A stretch of DNA of 64,000 nt from Luteococcus japonicus (GTDB taxonomy: Bacteria > Actinomycetota > Actinomycetes > Propionibacteriales > Propionibacteriaceae), in assembly GCF_003752415.1 (NCBI RefSeq), contig NZ_RKHG01000001.1, positions 2,976,001 through 3,040,000 of the forward strand, written 5' to 3'. Position 1 is the first letter of the stretch. Each line of letters begins with the position of its first letter. Both the position numbers and the translations under genes were made by a program. Below are positions 46,291-57,098 of the stretch, piece by piece. A model generated the notes under the pieces. The model ran no database searches. It was not told the origin of the DNA and worked only from the letters and a program-made list of their open reading frames with translations.

Positions 46291-48273
46291 ATGGCCGATC
46301 CGTCCAGCTACCGCCCCGCGCCCGGCACCATCCCCACCGACCCGGGGGTCTACCGGTTCAGCGACGCCCACGGCCAGGTGATCTACGTCGGCAAGGCCAA
46401 GAACCTTCGCCAGCGCCTCAACTCCTACTTCGCGGACCCGGCCAACCTGCACTTCCGTACCCAGACCATGGTGCGCACCGCGGCCAAGGTGGAGTGGACG
46501 GTGGTGCAGAACGAGCTGGAGAGCCTGCAACTGGAATACACCTGGATCCAGCAGTATGACCCGCGCTTCAACGTGAAGTACCGCGATGACAAGTCCTACC
46601 CCTGGCTCTGCCTGACCTGGTCCGACGAGTACCCGCGGGTCTTCGTCGGGCGGGGCAGCAAGCGCAAGGGATACCGCTACTTCGGCCCCTTCGGGCAGGC
46701 CTGGGCCATTCGGGAGACCGTCGACGCCCTGCTGCACGTCTTCCCGATGCGCTCCTGCAGCACTGGGGTCTTCAACAATGCGAAGTCTGCCGGCCGCCCG
46801 TGCCTGCTGGGCTACATCGGCAAGTGCTCGGCCCCCTGCGTGGGACGGATCAGCCCGGAGGACCATCGCGAGATCGTCGAGGACTTCGCCAGCTTCATGG
46901 CGGGCCGTACCGGCCAGCTCACCCGCAAGCTCGAGCGCCAGATGACGCAGGCCAGCGAGAACCTGGAGTTCGAGAAGGCCGCCGTCCTCCGGGACTCCTT
47001 GACCGCCCTGAATCAGGCCACCGAGAAGAATGCCATCGTGCTGGCTGACGGCACCGATGCCGACGTCATTGCCCTGGCGGAGGACCCGCTGGAGGTTGCA
47101 GTGCAGATCTTCAACGTGCGCTCCGGCCGGGTGCGTGGGCAGCGCGGCTGGGTGGCGGACCGCGCCGACGACGGGGACACCGCAGAACTCGTCGAACAGT
47201 TCCTCTTGCAGATCTATGCCGATGCCCGGACCGCGGACACGGAGGTGGCCAGCGCCATCCCGCGGGAGGTGCTGGTGCCGGTCATGCCCGCCTCGGGGGA
47301 GGCGATGGTGCAGCTGCTGCGGGAGGAGCGTGGAGCCCACGTCAACCTGCACGTGCCCCAGCGGGGGGACAAGCGAGTCCTCCTGGACACCGTCGCGAAG
47401 AATGCCGCCGAATCCCTGCAGCAGCACAAGATGAAGCGGGCCAGTGACCTGTCCACCCGCAACCGTGCCCTGGAGCAGCTGCAGGCCACGCTGGAGCTGC
47501 CCACCGCTCCGTTGCGCATCGAGTGCTATGACATCTCGCACCTGCAGGGCACCGAGGTGGTGGCCTCCATGGTGGTCTTCGAGGACGGCCTGCCGCGCAA
47601 GAGCGAGTACCGGCGCTTCGTGATCAAGTCCTTCGAGGGCTCCGACGACCTGCGCGCCATGAAGGAGGTCCTGACCCGTCGCTTCCGTCGCCTGCTCGAC
47701 GACCGCGCGTCGATGAGCGACGAGGCCGAGGGCGGCCCGGTGCTGGTCGATGCCACGACGGGGGCTCCCCGCAAGTTCGCCTACGCCCCGCACCTGGTGG
47801 TGGTCGACGGCGGCGAACCGCAGGTGGCGGCGGCCGCCGAGGTGCTGGAGGAGCTCGGGCTGGCCGACGAGGTGGCGCTGTGCGGCCTGGCCAAGCGCCT
47901 GGAGGAGGTGTGGATCCCCGACGAGGAGTATCCCCTGATCCTGCCCCGCTCCTCCGAGGGGCTCTACCTGCTGCAGAGGCTGCGCGACGAGGCACATCGC
48001 TTCGCCATCACCCACCACCGCGGCCGCCGCAGCAAGGCGATGGTGGAGTCCGTGCTGGACGACGTGCGAGGGCTGGGGGAGACCCGTCGCAAGGCACTGC
48101 TCAAGCACTTCGGCAGCCTGCGCAAGCTGCGCGCAGCGTCGGTCGAGGAGATTGCGCTCGTGCCGGGCTTCGGACCGCGGCTGGCCGCCAACGTGGTGGA
48201 AGCGCTCGGCGCCCAGCAACCAGGGGAGGCGATCAACATGACCACGGGCGAGGTGCTGCCCGGTCGGCCATAA
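46291..48273 (+). CDS. uvrC: Excinuclease ABC subunit C
   Basis: A 660-residue dual endonuclease of excision repair. The GIY-YIG nuclease that cuts 3' of the lesion is at about 17-95 ('[25 protein letters not shown]'). A Cys cluster ('[13 protein letters not shown]') and a UVR motif ('[17 protein letters not shown]') follow. The RNase H-like domain that makes the 5' cut has '[21 protein letters not shown]' and '[12 protein letters not shown]', and helix-hairpin-helix motifs close the protein ('[23 protein letters not shown]'). The in-frame codons upstream overlap the Rieske gene and are rejected. Confidence 0.96.
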   Translation: MADPSSYRPAPGTIPTDPGVYRFSDAHGQVIYVGKAKNLRQRLNSYFADPANLHFRTQTMVRTAAKVEWTVVQNELESLQLEYTWIQQYDPRFNVKYRDDKSYPWLCLTWSDEYPRVFVGRGSKRKGYRYFGPFGQAWAIRETVDALLHVFPMRSCSTGVFNNAKSAGRPCLLGYIGKCSAPCVGRISPEDHREIVEDFASFMAGRTGQLTRKLERQMTQASENLEFEKAAVLRDSLTALNQATEKNAIVLADGTDADVIALAEDPLEVAVQIFNVRSGRVRGQRGWVADRADDGDTAELVEQFLLQIYADARTADTEVASAIPREVLVPVMPASGEAMVQLLREERGAHVNLHVPQRGDKRVLLDTVAKNAAESLQQHKMKRASDLSTRNRALEQLQATLELPTAPLRIECYDISHLQGTEVVASMVVFEDGLPRKSEYRRFVIKSFEGSDDLRAMKEVLTRRFRRLLDDRASMSDEAEGGPVLVDATTGAPRKFAYAPHLVVVDGGEPQVAAAAEVLEELGLADEVALCGLAKRLEEVWIPDEEYPLILPRSSEGLYLLQRLRDEAHRFAITHHRGRRSKAMVESVLDDVRGLGETRRKALLKHFGSLRKLRAASVEEIALVPGFGPRLAANVVEALGAQQPGEAINMTTGEVLPGRP

Positions 48274-49169
48274 TGGGCCTCGTGAGCACACCTACCACTA
48301 CCCCAGCCGCAGCCGTGAACCCGCGCCTGGTGATCATCACCGGCCTGTCCGGGGCCGGGCGTCGCACGGCCGCGCACGCCATGGAGGACCTGGGTTGGTA
48401 TGTGGTGGACAACCTTCCCCCGTCGCTGCTGCCCAATCTCGTGGACCTGGCCCGGGGCAAGGGGATCGGCAAGCTCGGGGTGGTGCTGGACGTGCGCAGC
48501 CGCACCCTCTTCGAGCAGCTGGGCTCCGTCTTCGCCGAGCTCACCGAGCAGGGCCTGGACATCGAGGTGCTCTACCTCGAGGCCGACGATGCCGCCATCG
48601 TGAAGCGGCAGGAGTCCACCCGTCGCCCGCTGCCCCTGCAGGGGGATGGCAGGCTGATGGACGGCATCGAGAAGGAACGGGCGATGCTGTCCACGCTCCG
48701 TGCCTCGGCGGACCTGGTGGTGGACACCACCAACATCAACGTGCACCAGCTGGCCGCCCGGGTGGCCCACGCCTACGGAGGCGACGAGGGCAACCGGATC
48801 CGGGTGGCGGTGATGAGCTTCGGCTTCAAGAACGGCCTGCCGCTGGATGCGGACCTGGTGCTGGATGTCCGCTTCCTGCCCAACCCGCACTGGATCCCGG
48901 AGCTGCGCCCCCAGACCGGCCTGTCGGAGGCCGTCAGCAGCTATGTGCTGGCCCAGCCCGGTGCCGAGGACTTCCTGACCCGGTTGGAGGGGCTCTTCGA
49001 GACGATGGCTCCCGGATACATCCGGGAGGGCAAGCGTCAGGTGACCGTCGCCATCGGATGCACCGGAGGAAAACACCGCTCCACGGCGATGAGCGAGGAG
49101 TTCGGCCGCCGCCTGCGGGCCAAGGACGTCCCCGTGACCGTGATGCACAGAGACCTGGGCAAGGAGTGA
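48273..49169 (+). CDS. rapZ: RapZ/YvcJ family nucleotide-binding protein
   Basis: A 298-residue P-loop protein of the RapZ family, which binds nucleotides and regulates amino-sugar metabolism through small RNA decay in enterobacteria; the actinobacterial role is not settled. The Walker A reads GLSGAGRRT (24-32), with Arg in place of the usual Lys and of the following Ser. 'VSFGFKNGLPLDADLVLDVRFLPNPHWIPELRPQTG' and 'AIGCTGGKHRST' are family hallmarks. ATG 48273 overlaps the uvrC stop (TAATG); GTG 48282, seven bases after CATAAT, is the alternative. rapZ-yvcK-whiA form an operon. Confidence 0.92.
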   Translation: MGLVSTPTTTPAAAVNPRLVIITGLSGAGRRTAAHAMEDLGWYVVDNLPPSLLPNLVDLARGKGIGKLGVVLDVRSRTLFEQLGSVFAELTEQGLDIEVLYLEADDAAIVKRQESTRRPLPLQGDGRLMDGIEKERAMLSTLRASADLVVDTTNINVHQLAARVAHAYGGDEGNRIRVAVMSFGFKNGLPLDADLVLDVRFLPNPHWIPELRPQTGLSEAVSSYVLAQPGAEDFLTRLEGLFETMAPGYIREGKRQVTVAIGCTGGKHRSTAMSEEFGRRLRAKDVPVTVMHRDLGKE

Positions 49170-50134
49170 ACGCCGCACGGCGCCCCGCCCGGGGCGAACG
49201 GACCAGCCGTCCTGCCGTCACGGCCCTGGGAGGTGGACACGGACTGTCGGCCAGCCTCAGCGCCCTGCGACGCGTCACGGACCGCCTCACCGCCATCGTC
49301 ACGGTGGCCGACGACGGCGGCTCATCTGGCCGTCTGCGCAGCGAGTTCGACTGCCTGCCGCCGGGGGACCTGCGGATGGCGCTGGCCGCCCTGTGTGAGG
49401 ACGACCACGCCGGACGACAGTGGGCCGACGTGCTGCAGTCACGCTTCACCGGCAGCGGTCCGCTGGGCGGGCATGCCGTCGGCAACCTGCTGATCGCAGG
49501 CCTGTGGCAGCACCTGGACGACCCGGTGGCCGGCCTTGACCAGGTGGGGGAGCTGCTGCGCACCCGCGGCCGGGTGCTGCCGATGTCGCTGACCCCCCTG
49601 ACGATTGCGGCGGAGGTGATCGGCCTGGATCCGCTGCGGCCCGACGAGGTGTGCACCCTGTCCGGCCAGGCCACCGTCGCCAAGACCCGGGCCGAGGTGC
49701 AGAAGATCCGGCTGGAACCCGAGGATGCGTCAGCCTGCCCCGACTCGCTGGAGGCCATCGCGGACAGCGACTTCGTGGTGCTGGGGCCCGGTTCCTGGTT
49801 CACCTCGGTGCTCCCTCACCTGTTGGTTCCGGAGCTGGCCGACGCCATCGTGGACTCTTCGGCCCGCAAGGTCGTCGCGCTCAACATGTCGTCCGCCGGG
49901 GAGACCGACGGTTTCACACCCTCGCGGCACATTGAGCTGCTCGCCGAGCACGCCCCCCGGTTGCGGCTGGACACGGTGATTGCGGACCAGAGCTTTGCCG
50001 ACGAGCACCTGGACAGCTATGTCCGTTCCCTGGGCGCCGAGCTGGTGGTGGCCGATGTCGCCATGAGGGACGGTTCGGCGCGGCATGACCCGCTGCGCCT
50101 CGCGTCGGTCTTCGCCGACGTGATGGGATGCTGA
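49166..50134 (+). CDS. yvcK: YvcK/GlmR family protein
   Basis: A 322-residue protein of the YvcK (CofD-like, GlmR) family. '[17 protein letters not shown]' is the phosphate-binding loop, '[14 protein letters not shown]' the catalytic-type loop, and '[22 protein letters not shown]' follows. In Bacillus it binds UDP-GlcNAc and steers carbon into wall precursors; in mycobacteria the homologue (CuvA) is needed for wall integrity. This fits a genome section rich in wall genes. GTG 49166 overlaps the rapZ stop (GTGA). Confidence 0.92.
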   Translation: MNAARRPARGERTSRPAVTALGGGHGLSASLSALRRVTDRLTAIVTVADDGGSSGRLRSEFDCLPPGDLRMALAALCEDDHAGRQWADVLQSRFTGSGPLGGHAVGNLLIAGLWQHLDDPVAGLDQVGELLRTRGRVLPMSLTPLTIAAEVIGLDPLRPDEVCTLSGQATVAKTRAEVQKIRLEPEDASACPDSLEAIADSDFVVLGPGSWFTSVLPHLLVPELADAIVDSSARKVVALNMSSAGETDGFTPSRHIELLAEHAPRLRLDTVIADQSFADEHLDSYVRSLGAELVVADVAMRDGSARHDPLRLASVFADVMGC

Positions 50135-50237
50135 CAACGGCGGGATGCCTCGTCGGCTCGTGGCGTGGTTCAATTTCATGTCTTCGGGGCACAGCCCCGG
50201 CCTCGGGGCGCAGCAGGACAGGAAGGAACCAGACCTC

Positions 50238-51221
50238 ATGGCCATGACACAGCAGGTGAAGACGGAGCTCGCCACCATCAGGGTGACGAAGCCGTGCTGC
50301 CGCAGGGCGGAAGTGGCCAGCATGCTGCGTTTCGCCGGAGGCATCCACATCGTGAGCGGACGCATCGTGATCGAGGCGGAGTTCGACACCGGAGCCGCGG
50401 CGCGCAGGTTGCGCACCGCCATCCAGGACCTCTACGGCTTCACCGCCGAGATGATCATGGTCAATGGCTCGGGGATCCGCCGCGGTACGCGCTACACCCT
50501 GCGCCTGGTCTCCGAGGGGGAGTCACTCGCTCGCCAGACAGGACTGACCGATGCCCATGGCCGCCCCGTGCGGGGTCTGCCCGCCATTGTGGTCGGCGGC
50601 GGCACCTGTTGCCAGGTGGCGGCCTGGCGGGGAGCCTTCCTTGCCCACGGCTCGCTCACCGAACCCGGCCGATCGATGGCCCTCGAGGTGACCTGCCCCG
50701 GCTCGGAGGCCGCGCTGGCGCTGGTCGGCGCCGCTCGTCGCCTGCAGATCGGTTCCAAGGCGCGCGAGGTGCGCAATGTGGACCGGGTGGTGATCCGTGA
50801 TGGTGACGCGATTGCCGCCATGCTGACCCGGCTGGGCGCCCACGAGTCCCTGCTGGCCTGGGAAGAGCGGCGGATGCGTCGCGAGGTCCGCGCCTCCGCC
50901 AACCGGCTGGCCAATTTCGACGACGCCAACCTGCGCCGTTCTGCGAGGGCCGCCGTCGCTGCAGGGGCACGCGTGGAGCGCGCTCTGGAGATCCTCGGGG
51001 ACGAGGTCCCGGACCACCTCAAGGCCGCGGGACTTCTTCGCCTGGAGCACAAGAATGCGAGCCTGGAAGAACTGGGTCAGTTGCACAATCCTCCGTTGAC
51101 CAAGGATGCCGTGGCGGGACGGATCCGTCGCCTGCTGGCCACCGCGGACAAGATTGCAGCCGAACGCGGAATTGCCTCCACGGAGGCCAACCTCAGTGCG
51201 GAGATGCTCGACGAGCGGTGA
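50238..51221 (+). CDS. whiA: Sporulation/division regulator WhiA
   Basis: A 327-residue DNA-binding protein with two LAGLIDADG-like homing endonuclease folds (about 1-220, lacking catalytic acids) and a C-terminal helix-turn-helix ('[26 protein letters not shown]'). In Streptomyces it works with WhiB to switch on ftsZ and other division genes; it is also kept in non-sporulating actinobacteria. Targets here could include ftsZ and wag31, but no site was tested. Two start codons (50238 and 50244) follow AGGAAGGAA; the first is chosen. It is the last gene of the rapZ unit. Confidence 0.94.
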   Translation: MAMTQQVKTELATIRVTKPCCRRAEVASMLRFAGGIHIVSGRIVIEAEFDTGAAARRLRTAIQDLYGFTAEMIMVNGSGIRRGTRYTLRLVSEGESLARQTGLTDAHGRPVRGLPAIVVGGGTCCQVAAWRGAFLAHGSLTEPGRSMALEVTCPGSEAALALVGAARRLQIGSKAREVRNVDRVVIRDGDAIAAMLTRLGAHESLLAWEERRMRREVRASANRLANFDDANLRRSARAAVAAGARVERALEILGDEVPDHLKAAGLLRLEHKNASLEELGQLHNPPLTKDAVAGRIRRLLATADKIAAERGIASTEANLSAEMLDER

Positions 51222-51352
51222 ATTTTCTGTGACAAGGACTTTCATCCCCTGAAGCCGGGTCTCATCCGGTGTGTTTCGCCGAATGCTAGACCTTTGTGCC
51301 GTGATACCACCACGTTGTGCGGTCTGCTGGCGCGCGGGCGCGATCGATTCGT

Positions 51353-51358
51353 TAGACT
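51353..51358 (+). promoter_or_regulatory. -10 box (TAGACT) of gap
   Basis: TAGACT lies 66 bases before the gap ATG. The 203-base whiA-gap gap otherwise shows no clear structure. Confidence 0.45.
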
Positions 51359-51421
51359 CGGAAGCGTCCGAACACGCCTCTTCACCTGGTGCAGAGGCAC
51401 TGAATATCTCGAAGGAGATAA

Positions 51422-52429
<1,008 letters not shown>

Positions 52430-52449
52430 TCTCCCGATCAAACCGTGTG

Positions 52450-52485
52450 ACGGGGTGGGACGCTCCGGCGTCCCACCCCGTTTCC
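52450..52485 (+). terminator. Hairpin between gap and pgk, terminator or attenuator
   Basis: Two perfect 14-base arms (52450-52463 and 52468-52481) around TCCG, followed by TTTCC, 20 bases past the gap stop. No strong promoter was recognised between it and pgk, so partial read-through is likely. Confidence 0.8.
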
Positions 52486-52553
52486 ACACCCGCAACACCT
52501 GCTGCGTAATTCCGGGGCGAAGCCGCCCCACCATTCCCAACGGAAGGATTGAC

Positions 52554-53765
52554 GTGAAGTCGATCAAGGATCTTGGCGATCTGAAGGGCAAGCGGGTAGT
52601 CATCCGCTGCGATTTCAACGTGCCGCTGGATGGCGACACCATCACCGACGACGGCCGCATCAAGGCCGCCCTGCCCACCCTGGGCGAGCTGCGCGAGGCC
52701 GGCGCCCGCGTGGTCGTGCTGGCCCACCTGGGACGCCCGAAGGGTGAGGTCAACCCCAAGTACTCCCTGGCTCCCGTCGCCAAGCGACTGGGCGAGCTGC
52801 TGGGTACCGAGGTCAAGCTGGCCGGCGACGTCGTCGGTCCCTCCGCGCAGGAGACCGCTGCCGCCCTCGCCGATGGCGAGGTCGCACTGATGGAGAACGT
52901 CCGCTACGAGAAGGGCGAGGAGAGCAAGGACGAGGCCGAGCGCATCGAGCTTGCCAAGAAGTACGCCGAGCTGGGCGACGTGTACGTCTCCGAGGGCTTC
53001 GGCGTCGTGCATCGCAAGCAGGCCAGTGTCTACGACATCGCCAAGCTGCTCCCGAGCGCTGCCGGTCTTCTGGTGAAGAAGGAGGGCGACGTCTTCTCCA
53101 AGGTCCTCTCCGACCCCGAGCGTCCCTTCGTCGTGGTGCTGGGTGGCGCCAAGGTGGCCGACAAGCTGGCCGTCATCGACAACCTGCTCAAGCTGGCCGA
53201 CACCGTCATCATCGGCGGTGGCATGGCCTACACCTTCCTCAAGGCCCAGGGCCATGAGGTTGGCAGCTCCCTGCTCGACGAGGCCAATGTGGAGACCTGC
53301 AAGGGCTACCTCGAGCAGGCCAAGGCCGCCGGCAAGCAGCTGCTGCTGCCCGTCGACGTCCGCATCGCCAAGGGCATGGACTTCGATGCCAAGACCGTCG
53401 ACGGTGCCGTCACCGTCGTGAAGTCCGACGCGATCCCCGCCGACCAGGGTGGCCTGGACATCGGCCCGGAGACCGAGAAGCTGTTCGCGGACACCATCAA
53501 GGCCGCCAAGACCGTCGTCTGGAACGGCCCGATGGGCGTCTTCGAGATCGAGGAGCTGTCCAATGGCACCAAGGCCGTGGCGAAGGCTCTGACCGAGGTC
53601 GACGGCCTGTCCGTCGTCGGTGGTGGCGATTCCGCCGCCGCCGTGCGCGAGTTCGGCCACGCCGACAGCGACTTCGGTCACGTGTCCACCGGTGGTGGAG
53701 CCTCGCTCGAATACCTGGAGGGCAAGGAGCTCCCGGGTCTCACCGTTCTGGAAGGAAAGAACTGA
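52554..53765 (+). CDS. pgk: Phosphoglycerate kinase
   Basis: A 403-residue kinase that makes ATP from 1,3-bisphosphoglycerate. '[21 protein letters not shown]' and 'LAHLGRPKG' bind substrate, '[11 protein letters not shown]' follows, and '[12 protein letters not shown]' with '[10 protein letters not shown]' and '[11 protein letters not shown]' bind ATP. GTG 52554 is preceded by GGAAGG and gives the standard start; the longer frame would begin at the terminator. TGATG joins it to tpiA. Confidence 0.96.
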   Translation: MKSIKDLGDLKGKRVVIRCDFNVPLDGDTITDDGRIKAALPTLGELREAGARVVVLAHLGRPKGEVNPKYSLAPVAKRLGELLGTEVKLAGDVVGPSAQETAAALADGEVALMENVRYEKGEESKDEAERIELAKKYAELGDVYVSEGFGVVHRKQASVYDIAKLLPSAAGLLVKKEGDVFSKVLSDPERPFVVVLGGAKVADKLAVIDNLLKLADTVIIGGGMAYTFLKAQGHEVGSSLLDEANVETCKGYLEQAKAAGKQLLLPVDVRIAKGMDFDAKTVDGAVTVVKSDAIPADQGGLDIGPETEKLFADTIKAAKTVVWNGPMGVFEIEELSNGTKAVAKALTEVDGLSVVGGGDSAAAVREFGHADSDFGHVSTGGGASLEYLEGKELPGLTVLEGKN

Positions 53766-54559
53766 TGGCACGCAAGCCACTCATGGCCGGCAACTGGAAG
53801 ATGAACCTCGACCACGTCGAGGCCACCGGCCTGGTGCAGAAGCTCGCCTGGACCCTGAAGGACAAGGGTTACGACGAGAGCAAGTCCGAGGCTGCCGTCC
53901 TGGTGCCCTTCACCGACATTCGCACGGTGCAGACCCTGATCGAGGCCGATCGCCTGCCGATCGCCTTCGGTGCCCAGGACGTCTCCACCCAGGAGTCCGG
54001 TGCCTACACCGGCGAGATCTCCGCCCCGATGCTGGCCAAGCTGAACTGCTCCTACGTGGCCGTCGGCCACTCCGAGCGTCGCCAGTACCACGGTGAGGAC
54101 GACGCCACCGTCAACGCGAAGGCCAAGAAGGTCATCGAGCACGGCATGACCCCCATCATCTGCGTGGGTGAGGGTCTGGACATCCGCAAGGCCGGCAACC
54201 AGGTGCAGTACACGCTGGACCAGGTCAAGGGTGCCCTCGACGGCATCAGCGCCGCCCAGGTCGCCAACCTGGTCATCGCCTACGAGCCCGTCTGGGCCAT
54301 CGGCACCGGCGAGGTTGCCACTCCCGAGGATGCGCAGGAAGTCTGCGGCGCCATCCGCGAGGAGATCGGCAAGATCTACGACGCCCCCACCGCTGAGGCC
54401 GTGCGCATCCAGTACGGCGGCTCGGTGAAGGCCAAGAATGTCGGCGAGCTAATGGCCAAGCCCGACGTCGACGGCGCACTGGTCGGCGGCGCCAGCCTCG
54501 ACCCGGAGGAGTTCGCCGGGATCGTGCGCTTCTACGAGCTGCCCGCCGTCTCTGCCTGA
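53765..54559 (+). CDS. tpiA: Triosephosphate isomerase
   Basis: A 264-residue TIM barrel enzyme that interconverts dihydroxyacetone phosphate and glyceraldehyde 3-phosphate. '[10 protein letters not shown]' carries the active-site Asn and Lys, '[13 protein letters not shown]' the catalytic His, '[20 protein letters not shown]' the catalytic Glu and the mobile loop, and '[10 protein letters not shown]' and 'ALVGGASL' the phosphate site. The ATG shares a base with the pgk stop. Confidence 0.97.
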   Translation: MARKPLMAGNWKMNLDHVEATGLVQKLAWTLKDKGYDESKSEAAVLVPFTDIRTVQTLIEADRLPIAFGAQDVSTQESGAYTGEISAPMLAKLNCSYVAVGHSERRQYHGEDDATVNAKAKKVIEHGMTPIICVGEGLDIRKAGNQVQYTLDQVKGALDGISAAQVANLVIAYEPVWAIGTGEVATPEDAQEVCGAIREEIGKIYDAPTAEAVRIQYGGSVKAKNVGELMAKPDVDGALVGGASLDPEEFAGIVRFYELPAVSA

Positions 54560-54577
54560 GGCATCGAAGCACTGACC

Positions 54578-54618
54578 CGAACGGGGCGTCACCGCTGGTG
54601 GCGCCCCGTTCGTTCTTT
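54578..54618 (+). terminator. Terminator after tpiA
   Basis: Arms of 16 bases (54578-54593 and 54597-54612) with one G-T pair and loop GCT, followed by TTCTTT. It closes the glycolytic unit 18 bases past the tpiA stop. Confidence 0.88.
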
Positions 54619-54633
54619 CGGGTGACGGTGGGT

Positions 54634-54639
54634 TACGCT
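54634..54639 (+). promoter_or_regulatory. -10 box (TACGCT) for leaderless secG
   Basis: TACGCT ends seven bases before GTG 54647. Confidence 0.6.
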
Positions 54640-54646
54640 TGCCCAC

Positions 54647-54910
54647 GTGAATCTGGTACTGCTGATGACCTGGCCCATCATGACGCTGTCGATCATCCTG
54701 GTCGTCCTGAGCGTGATCCTCGGCCTGTTCATCCTGCTCCACAAGGGGCGCGGTGGCGGCATGTCCGATCTCTTCGGTGGCGGCATGTCGACGTCGATGG
54801 GCGGAACGTCCGTGGCCGAGCGCAATCTGGATCGGCTGACGGTCATCGTCGGCCTGTTGTGGTTCGGCACCATCATCGGCCTGCTGGCCCTCTACCGCTT
54901 CGGCGGCTGA
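54647..54910 (+). CDS. secG: Protein translocase subunit SecG
   Basis: An 87-residue protein with two membrane helices (about 10-30 and 63-82) joined by a loop with 'LLHKGRGGGMSDLFGGGMSTSMGGTSVAERNLDRLT', the hallmark of SecG. It assists SecYEG protein export. The place after tpiA is conserved in actinobacteria. No ribosome site precedes the GTG, in line with a leaderless message. Confidence 0.93.
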   Translation: MNLVLLMTWPIMTLSIILVVLSVILGLFILLHKGRGGGMSDLFGGGMSTSMGGTSVAERNLDRLTVIVGLLWFGTIIGLLALYRFGG

Positions 54911-54994
54911 GCGGCCCACGTCGTCGTACCTACCCACCGTCGGCGCACCACTGGCGTCGTCGTATCAAGTACTTGTGAAAATAGGAGAACAACT

Positions 54995-55351
54995 GTGGCA
55001 GGTGGCAGCGCCATCCGGGGGAGCCGCGTAGGGGCAGGGCCCATGGGCGAAGCGGAGCGCGGAGACGCGGCTCCTCGTCTGTACGTCTCGTACTTCTGCT
55101 CCAACGGACACGAGACCCGTCCGGCCTTCGCGGCCGAGGCAACCATTCCCGAGAGCTGGGACTGCCCGCGCTGCGGACTGCCGGCGAACACGGACGCGGA
55201 GAATCCGCCGCCTCCGCCGAAGATCCAGCCCTACAAGACGCACCTGGCCTATGTGAAGGAGCGTCGCTCCGATGCCGAGGCCAAGGCCATCCTGGCCGAG
55301 GCGCTGAAGATGCTGCGCACCCGCCGCAAGAACGGAGAGGTCATCTACTGA
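54995..55351 (+). CDS. rbpA: RNA polymerase-binding protein RbpA
   Basis: A 118-residue actinobacterial transcription factor that binds sigma and helps open promoters. The central core reads 'YFCSNGHETRPAFAAEATIPESWDCPRCGLPA', with Cys and His pairs placed like a zinc-ribbon remnant. A basic linker and the sigma-interacting helix ('KTHLAYVKERRSDAEAKAILAEALKMLR') follow. GTG 54995 has AGGAG upstream. A 10-base direct repeat CGTCGTCGTA (54919 and 54955) lies in the promoter region; no SigR-type GGAAT box was seen. Confidence 0.94.
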   Translation: MAGGSAIRGSRVGAGPMGEAERGDAAPRLYVSYFCSNGHETRPAFAAEATIPESWDCPRCGLPANTDAENPPPPPKIQPYKTHLAYVKERRSDAEAKAILAEALKMLRTRRKNGEVIY

Positions 55352-55367
55352 CCGCCCAACTGGCTGA

Positions 55368-55399
55368 GACGGCCCCCGACCTGCTGGTCGGGGGCCGTC
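55368..55399. terminator. Bidirectional terminator between rbpA and pgl
   Basis: Two perfect 14-base arms (55368-55381 and 55386-55399) with loop TGCT between convergent genes. Confidence 0.85.
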
Positions 55400-55423
55400 G
55401 TCGTCTTCCGGGGCTGTCGTGCC

Positions 55424-56152
55424 TCAGAGTTCACACCGGTACTGGGGCAGCTGGGAGGCTGCCTCGGCGTCCAGGAACCACAGCGTCTCCAACTGGCCGC
55501 GAACATGGGCGGCGGGCAGATCGGGGTCACCCGCCAGGGCCCGCGCCACGACGGAGGCCTTCTGTTCGCCACCAACCCACAGCCACACCCGGCGCGAGCG
55601 GTTGATGGCGTTCAGGGTGAGGCTGATCCGTTCCGAGGGGGCCTGCGGCGCGTCGTTCACGCCCACGGCCAGGGAGCTGGAGGTGTCGTCCAGCCGTCCC
55701 GGGAAGAGGGAGGCGACGTGACCGTCGACACCCAGCCCCAGCAGGCAGACGTCGAAGATGGTGTTGCCCAGCTCGTGCGCATAGGCGTAGGCGGCCTCAC
55801 CCGGATCCGCCTTGCCGCCGCTGGCGGGCATCGGATGGGTCTGGGCGCTGGACAGTTGGAGCGTGCGGGCCAGGATCGACAGCGTGCGCAGGGCATGGCG
55901 CTCGGGGTCGGTGGTGGGCACGAAGCGCTCGTCCCCCCACCACAGGTGCAGCGCCTGGGTGTTGAGCCCGGAGTCGGGGACCAGTTCCGCGAAACGTTCA
56001 TAGATCTGGTTCGCCATCCGGCCGCCGGTGAGGCACAGGTGCACGGTCTCCTGGGTGGCCTGCAGCCCCAGCAGCGTGTCCATCAGTGACTGGGCGGCGT
56101 CCTGCACCAGCTCGTCGAGGTCATCGTGCCGCAGCACGCGCGGTGCGCTCAT
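55424..56152 (-). CDS. pgl: 6-phosphogluconolactonase
   Basis: A 242-residue enzyme that hydrolyses 6-phosphogluconolactone in the oxidative pentose phosphate pathway. 'LCLTGGRMANQIYERF', 'LHLWWGDERFVPTTDPERHA' and 'CLLGLGVDGHVASLFPG' are the family's phosphate-binding and catalytic segments. ATG 56152 overlaps the opcA stop (ATGA). It is the last gene of the tal-zwf-opcA-pgl operon. Confidence 0.93.
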   Translation of the reverse strand: MSAPRVLRHDDLDELVQDAAQSLMDTLLGLQATQETVHLCLTGGRMANQIYERFAELVPDSGLNTQALHLWWGDERFVPTTDPERHALRTLSILARTLQLSSAQTHPMPASGGKADPGEAAYAYAHELGNTIFDVCLLGLGVDGHVASLFPGRLDDTSSSLAVGVNDAPQAPSERISLTLNAINRSRRVWLWVGGEQKASVVARALAGDPDLPAAHVRGQLETLWFLDAEAASQLPQYRCEL

Positions 56153-57087
56153 TTCTCGTCAGCCTTTCCCTCCGGCTGCGCCGCGCGCGCCGTCTCGCGC
56201 TCCAGGAGCACCTGTGTTGCCTGGTGGAAGATCAGGTCCGGGTCCATGCGGCGCAGCTCCTCGGTGATGAGTTCGTTGATCTCGCGACGCTTGAGTGCCA
56301 CCTCGCGCTGCGGCTGCCCGGGCACCAGGTAGGTGGCCGTGCTGGCCTTGCCGGGGCGGAGCAGGGCGATGTCACCGGCCGCGGTGGTCAACCGGATGCC
56401 GGTCATGCCAGGTCCCTTGGTGAACTTGCGTTCCACCTCGACGCCGAGCCGTGCCTGCAGCCAGGCGGCCATCAACTCGGCGGGGGCATTGTCCTTGGCC
56501 GCCTCGACGGTGGCGTGCCGTACGCGGCCCGGGTACTGGTCCACGGCTGCGGCCAACAGGGCTCGCCAGGGCGTGAGACGGGTCCAGGTGAGGTCCGTGT
56601 CGCCGGGGGAGTGGTAGCGGGCCCGCACCACGACGGCGGAGACGGGGTCGCTGGCCCCCGCGGCATCGGTGATCCGACGGGTCGCCAGGGCACCGATCTG
56701 GTCGTCGGAGGGTGATTCCGGGGAGGCATTGGGCCACCAGACGACCACCTTGGAATCGGGCAGCAGCAATGGCAGCACCACCGAGGCACTGTGCTGGGCC
56801 AGTTCCCCGGACATCCGGAGGGTCACCAGGTCACCGGGGATTCCCTCACCCATCCGGATCTGGGCGTCCAGCCGTGACTCCTGGCCGATGGCGTGCACCA
56901 CCACCAGGATCCGCGACGGGTGTTCACCTCCCGCCTGCAGGCAGGCGTGGATCACCTTGTCGTAGTGCTTCTCCTGGGTGACCACCACCAGGGTGAAGGC
57001 CATCGCGGAGGTGCCGGTGCTGCGGTGGCCGTGGCGGATCTCCCGCGCGACCTGGGCGGTGGAGGTGTTCTCGAGTTCGATGATCAT
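56149..57087 (-). CDS. opcA: Glucose-6-phosphate dehydrogenase assembly protein OpcA
   Basis: A 312-residue protein found with zwf in actinobacteria and cyanobacteria; it promotes assembly and activity of glucose-6-phosphate dehydrogenase. Seen are 'AFTLVVVTQEKHYDKVIHACLQAGGEHPSRILVVV', 'LPLLLPDSKVVVWWPNASPE' and 'RREINELITEELRRMDPDLIFHQAT', all typical. It starts 11 bases after the zwf stop behind AAAGGCG. Confidence 0.93.
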   Translation of the reverse strand: MIIELENTSTAQVAREIRHGHRSTGTSAMAFTLVVVTQEKHYDKVIHACLQAGGEHPSRILVVVHAIGQESRLDAQIRMGEGIPGDLVTLRMSGELAQHSASVVLPLLLPDSKVVVWWPNASPESPSDDQIGALATRRITDAAGASDPVSAVVVRARYHSPGDTDLTWTRLTPWRALLAAAVDQYPGRVRHATVEAAKDNAPAELMAAWLQARLGVEVERKFTKGPGMTGIRLTTAAGDIALLRPGKASTATYLVPGQPQREVALKRREINELITEELRRMDPDLIFHQATQVLLERETARAAQPEGKADEK

Positions 57088-57098
57088 GTCCGCGCCTT

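Noticed and set aside
54919-54964. CGTCGTCGTA direct repeat before rbpA as a regulator site
   Set aside because: Two short copies 36 bases apart in GC-rich DNA are weak evidence; noted in the rbpA entry only.
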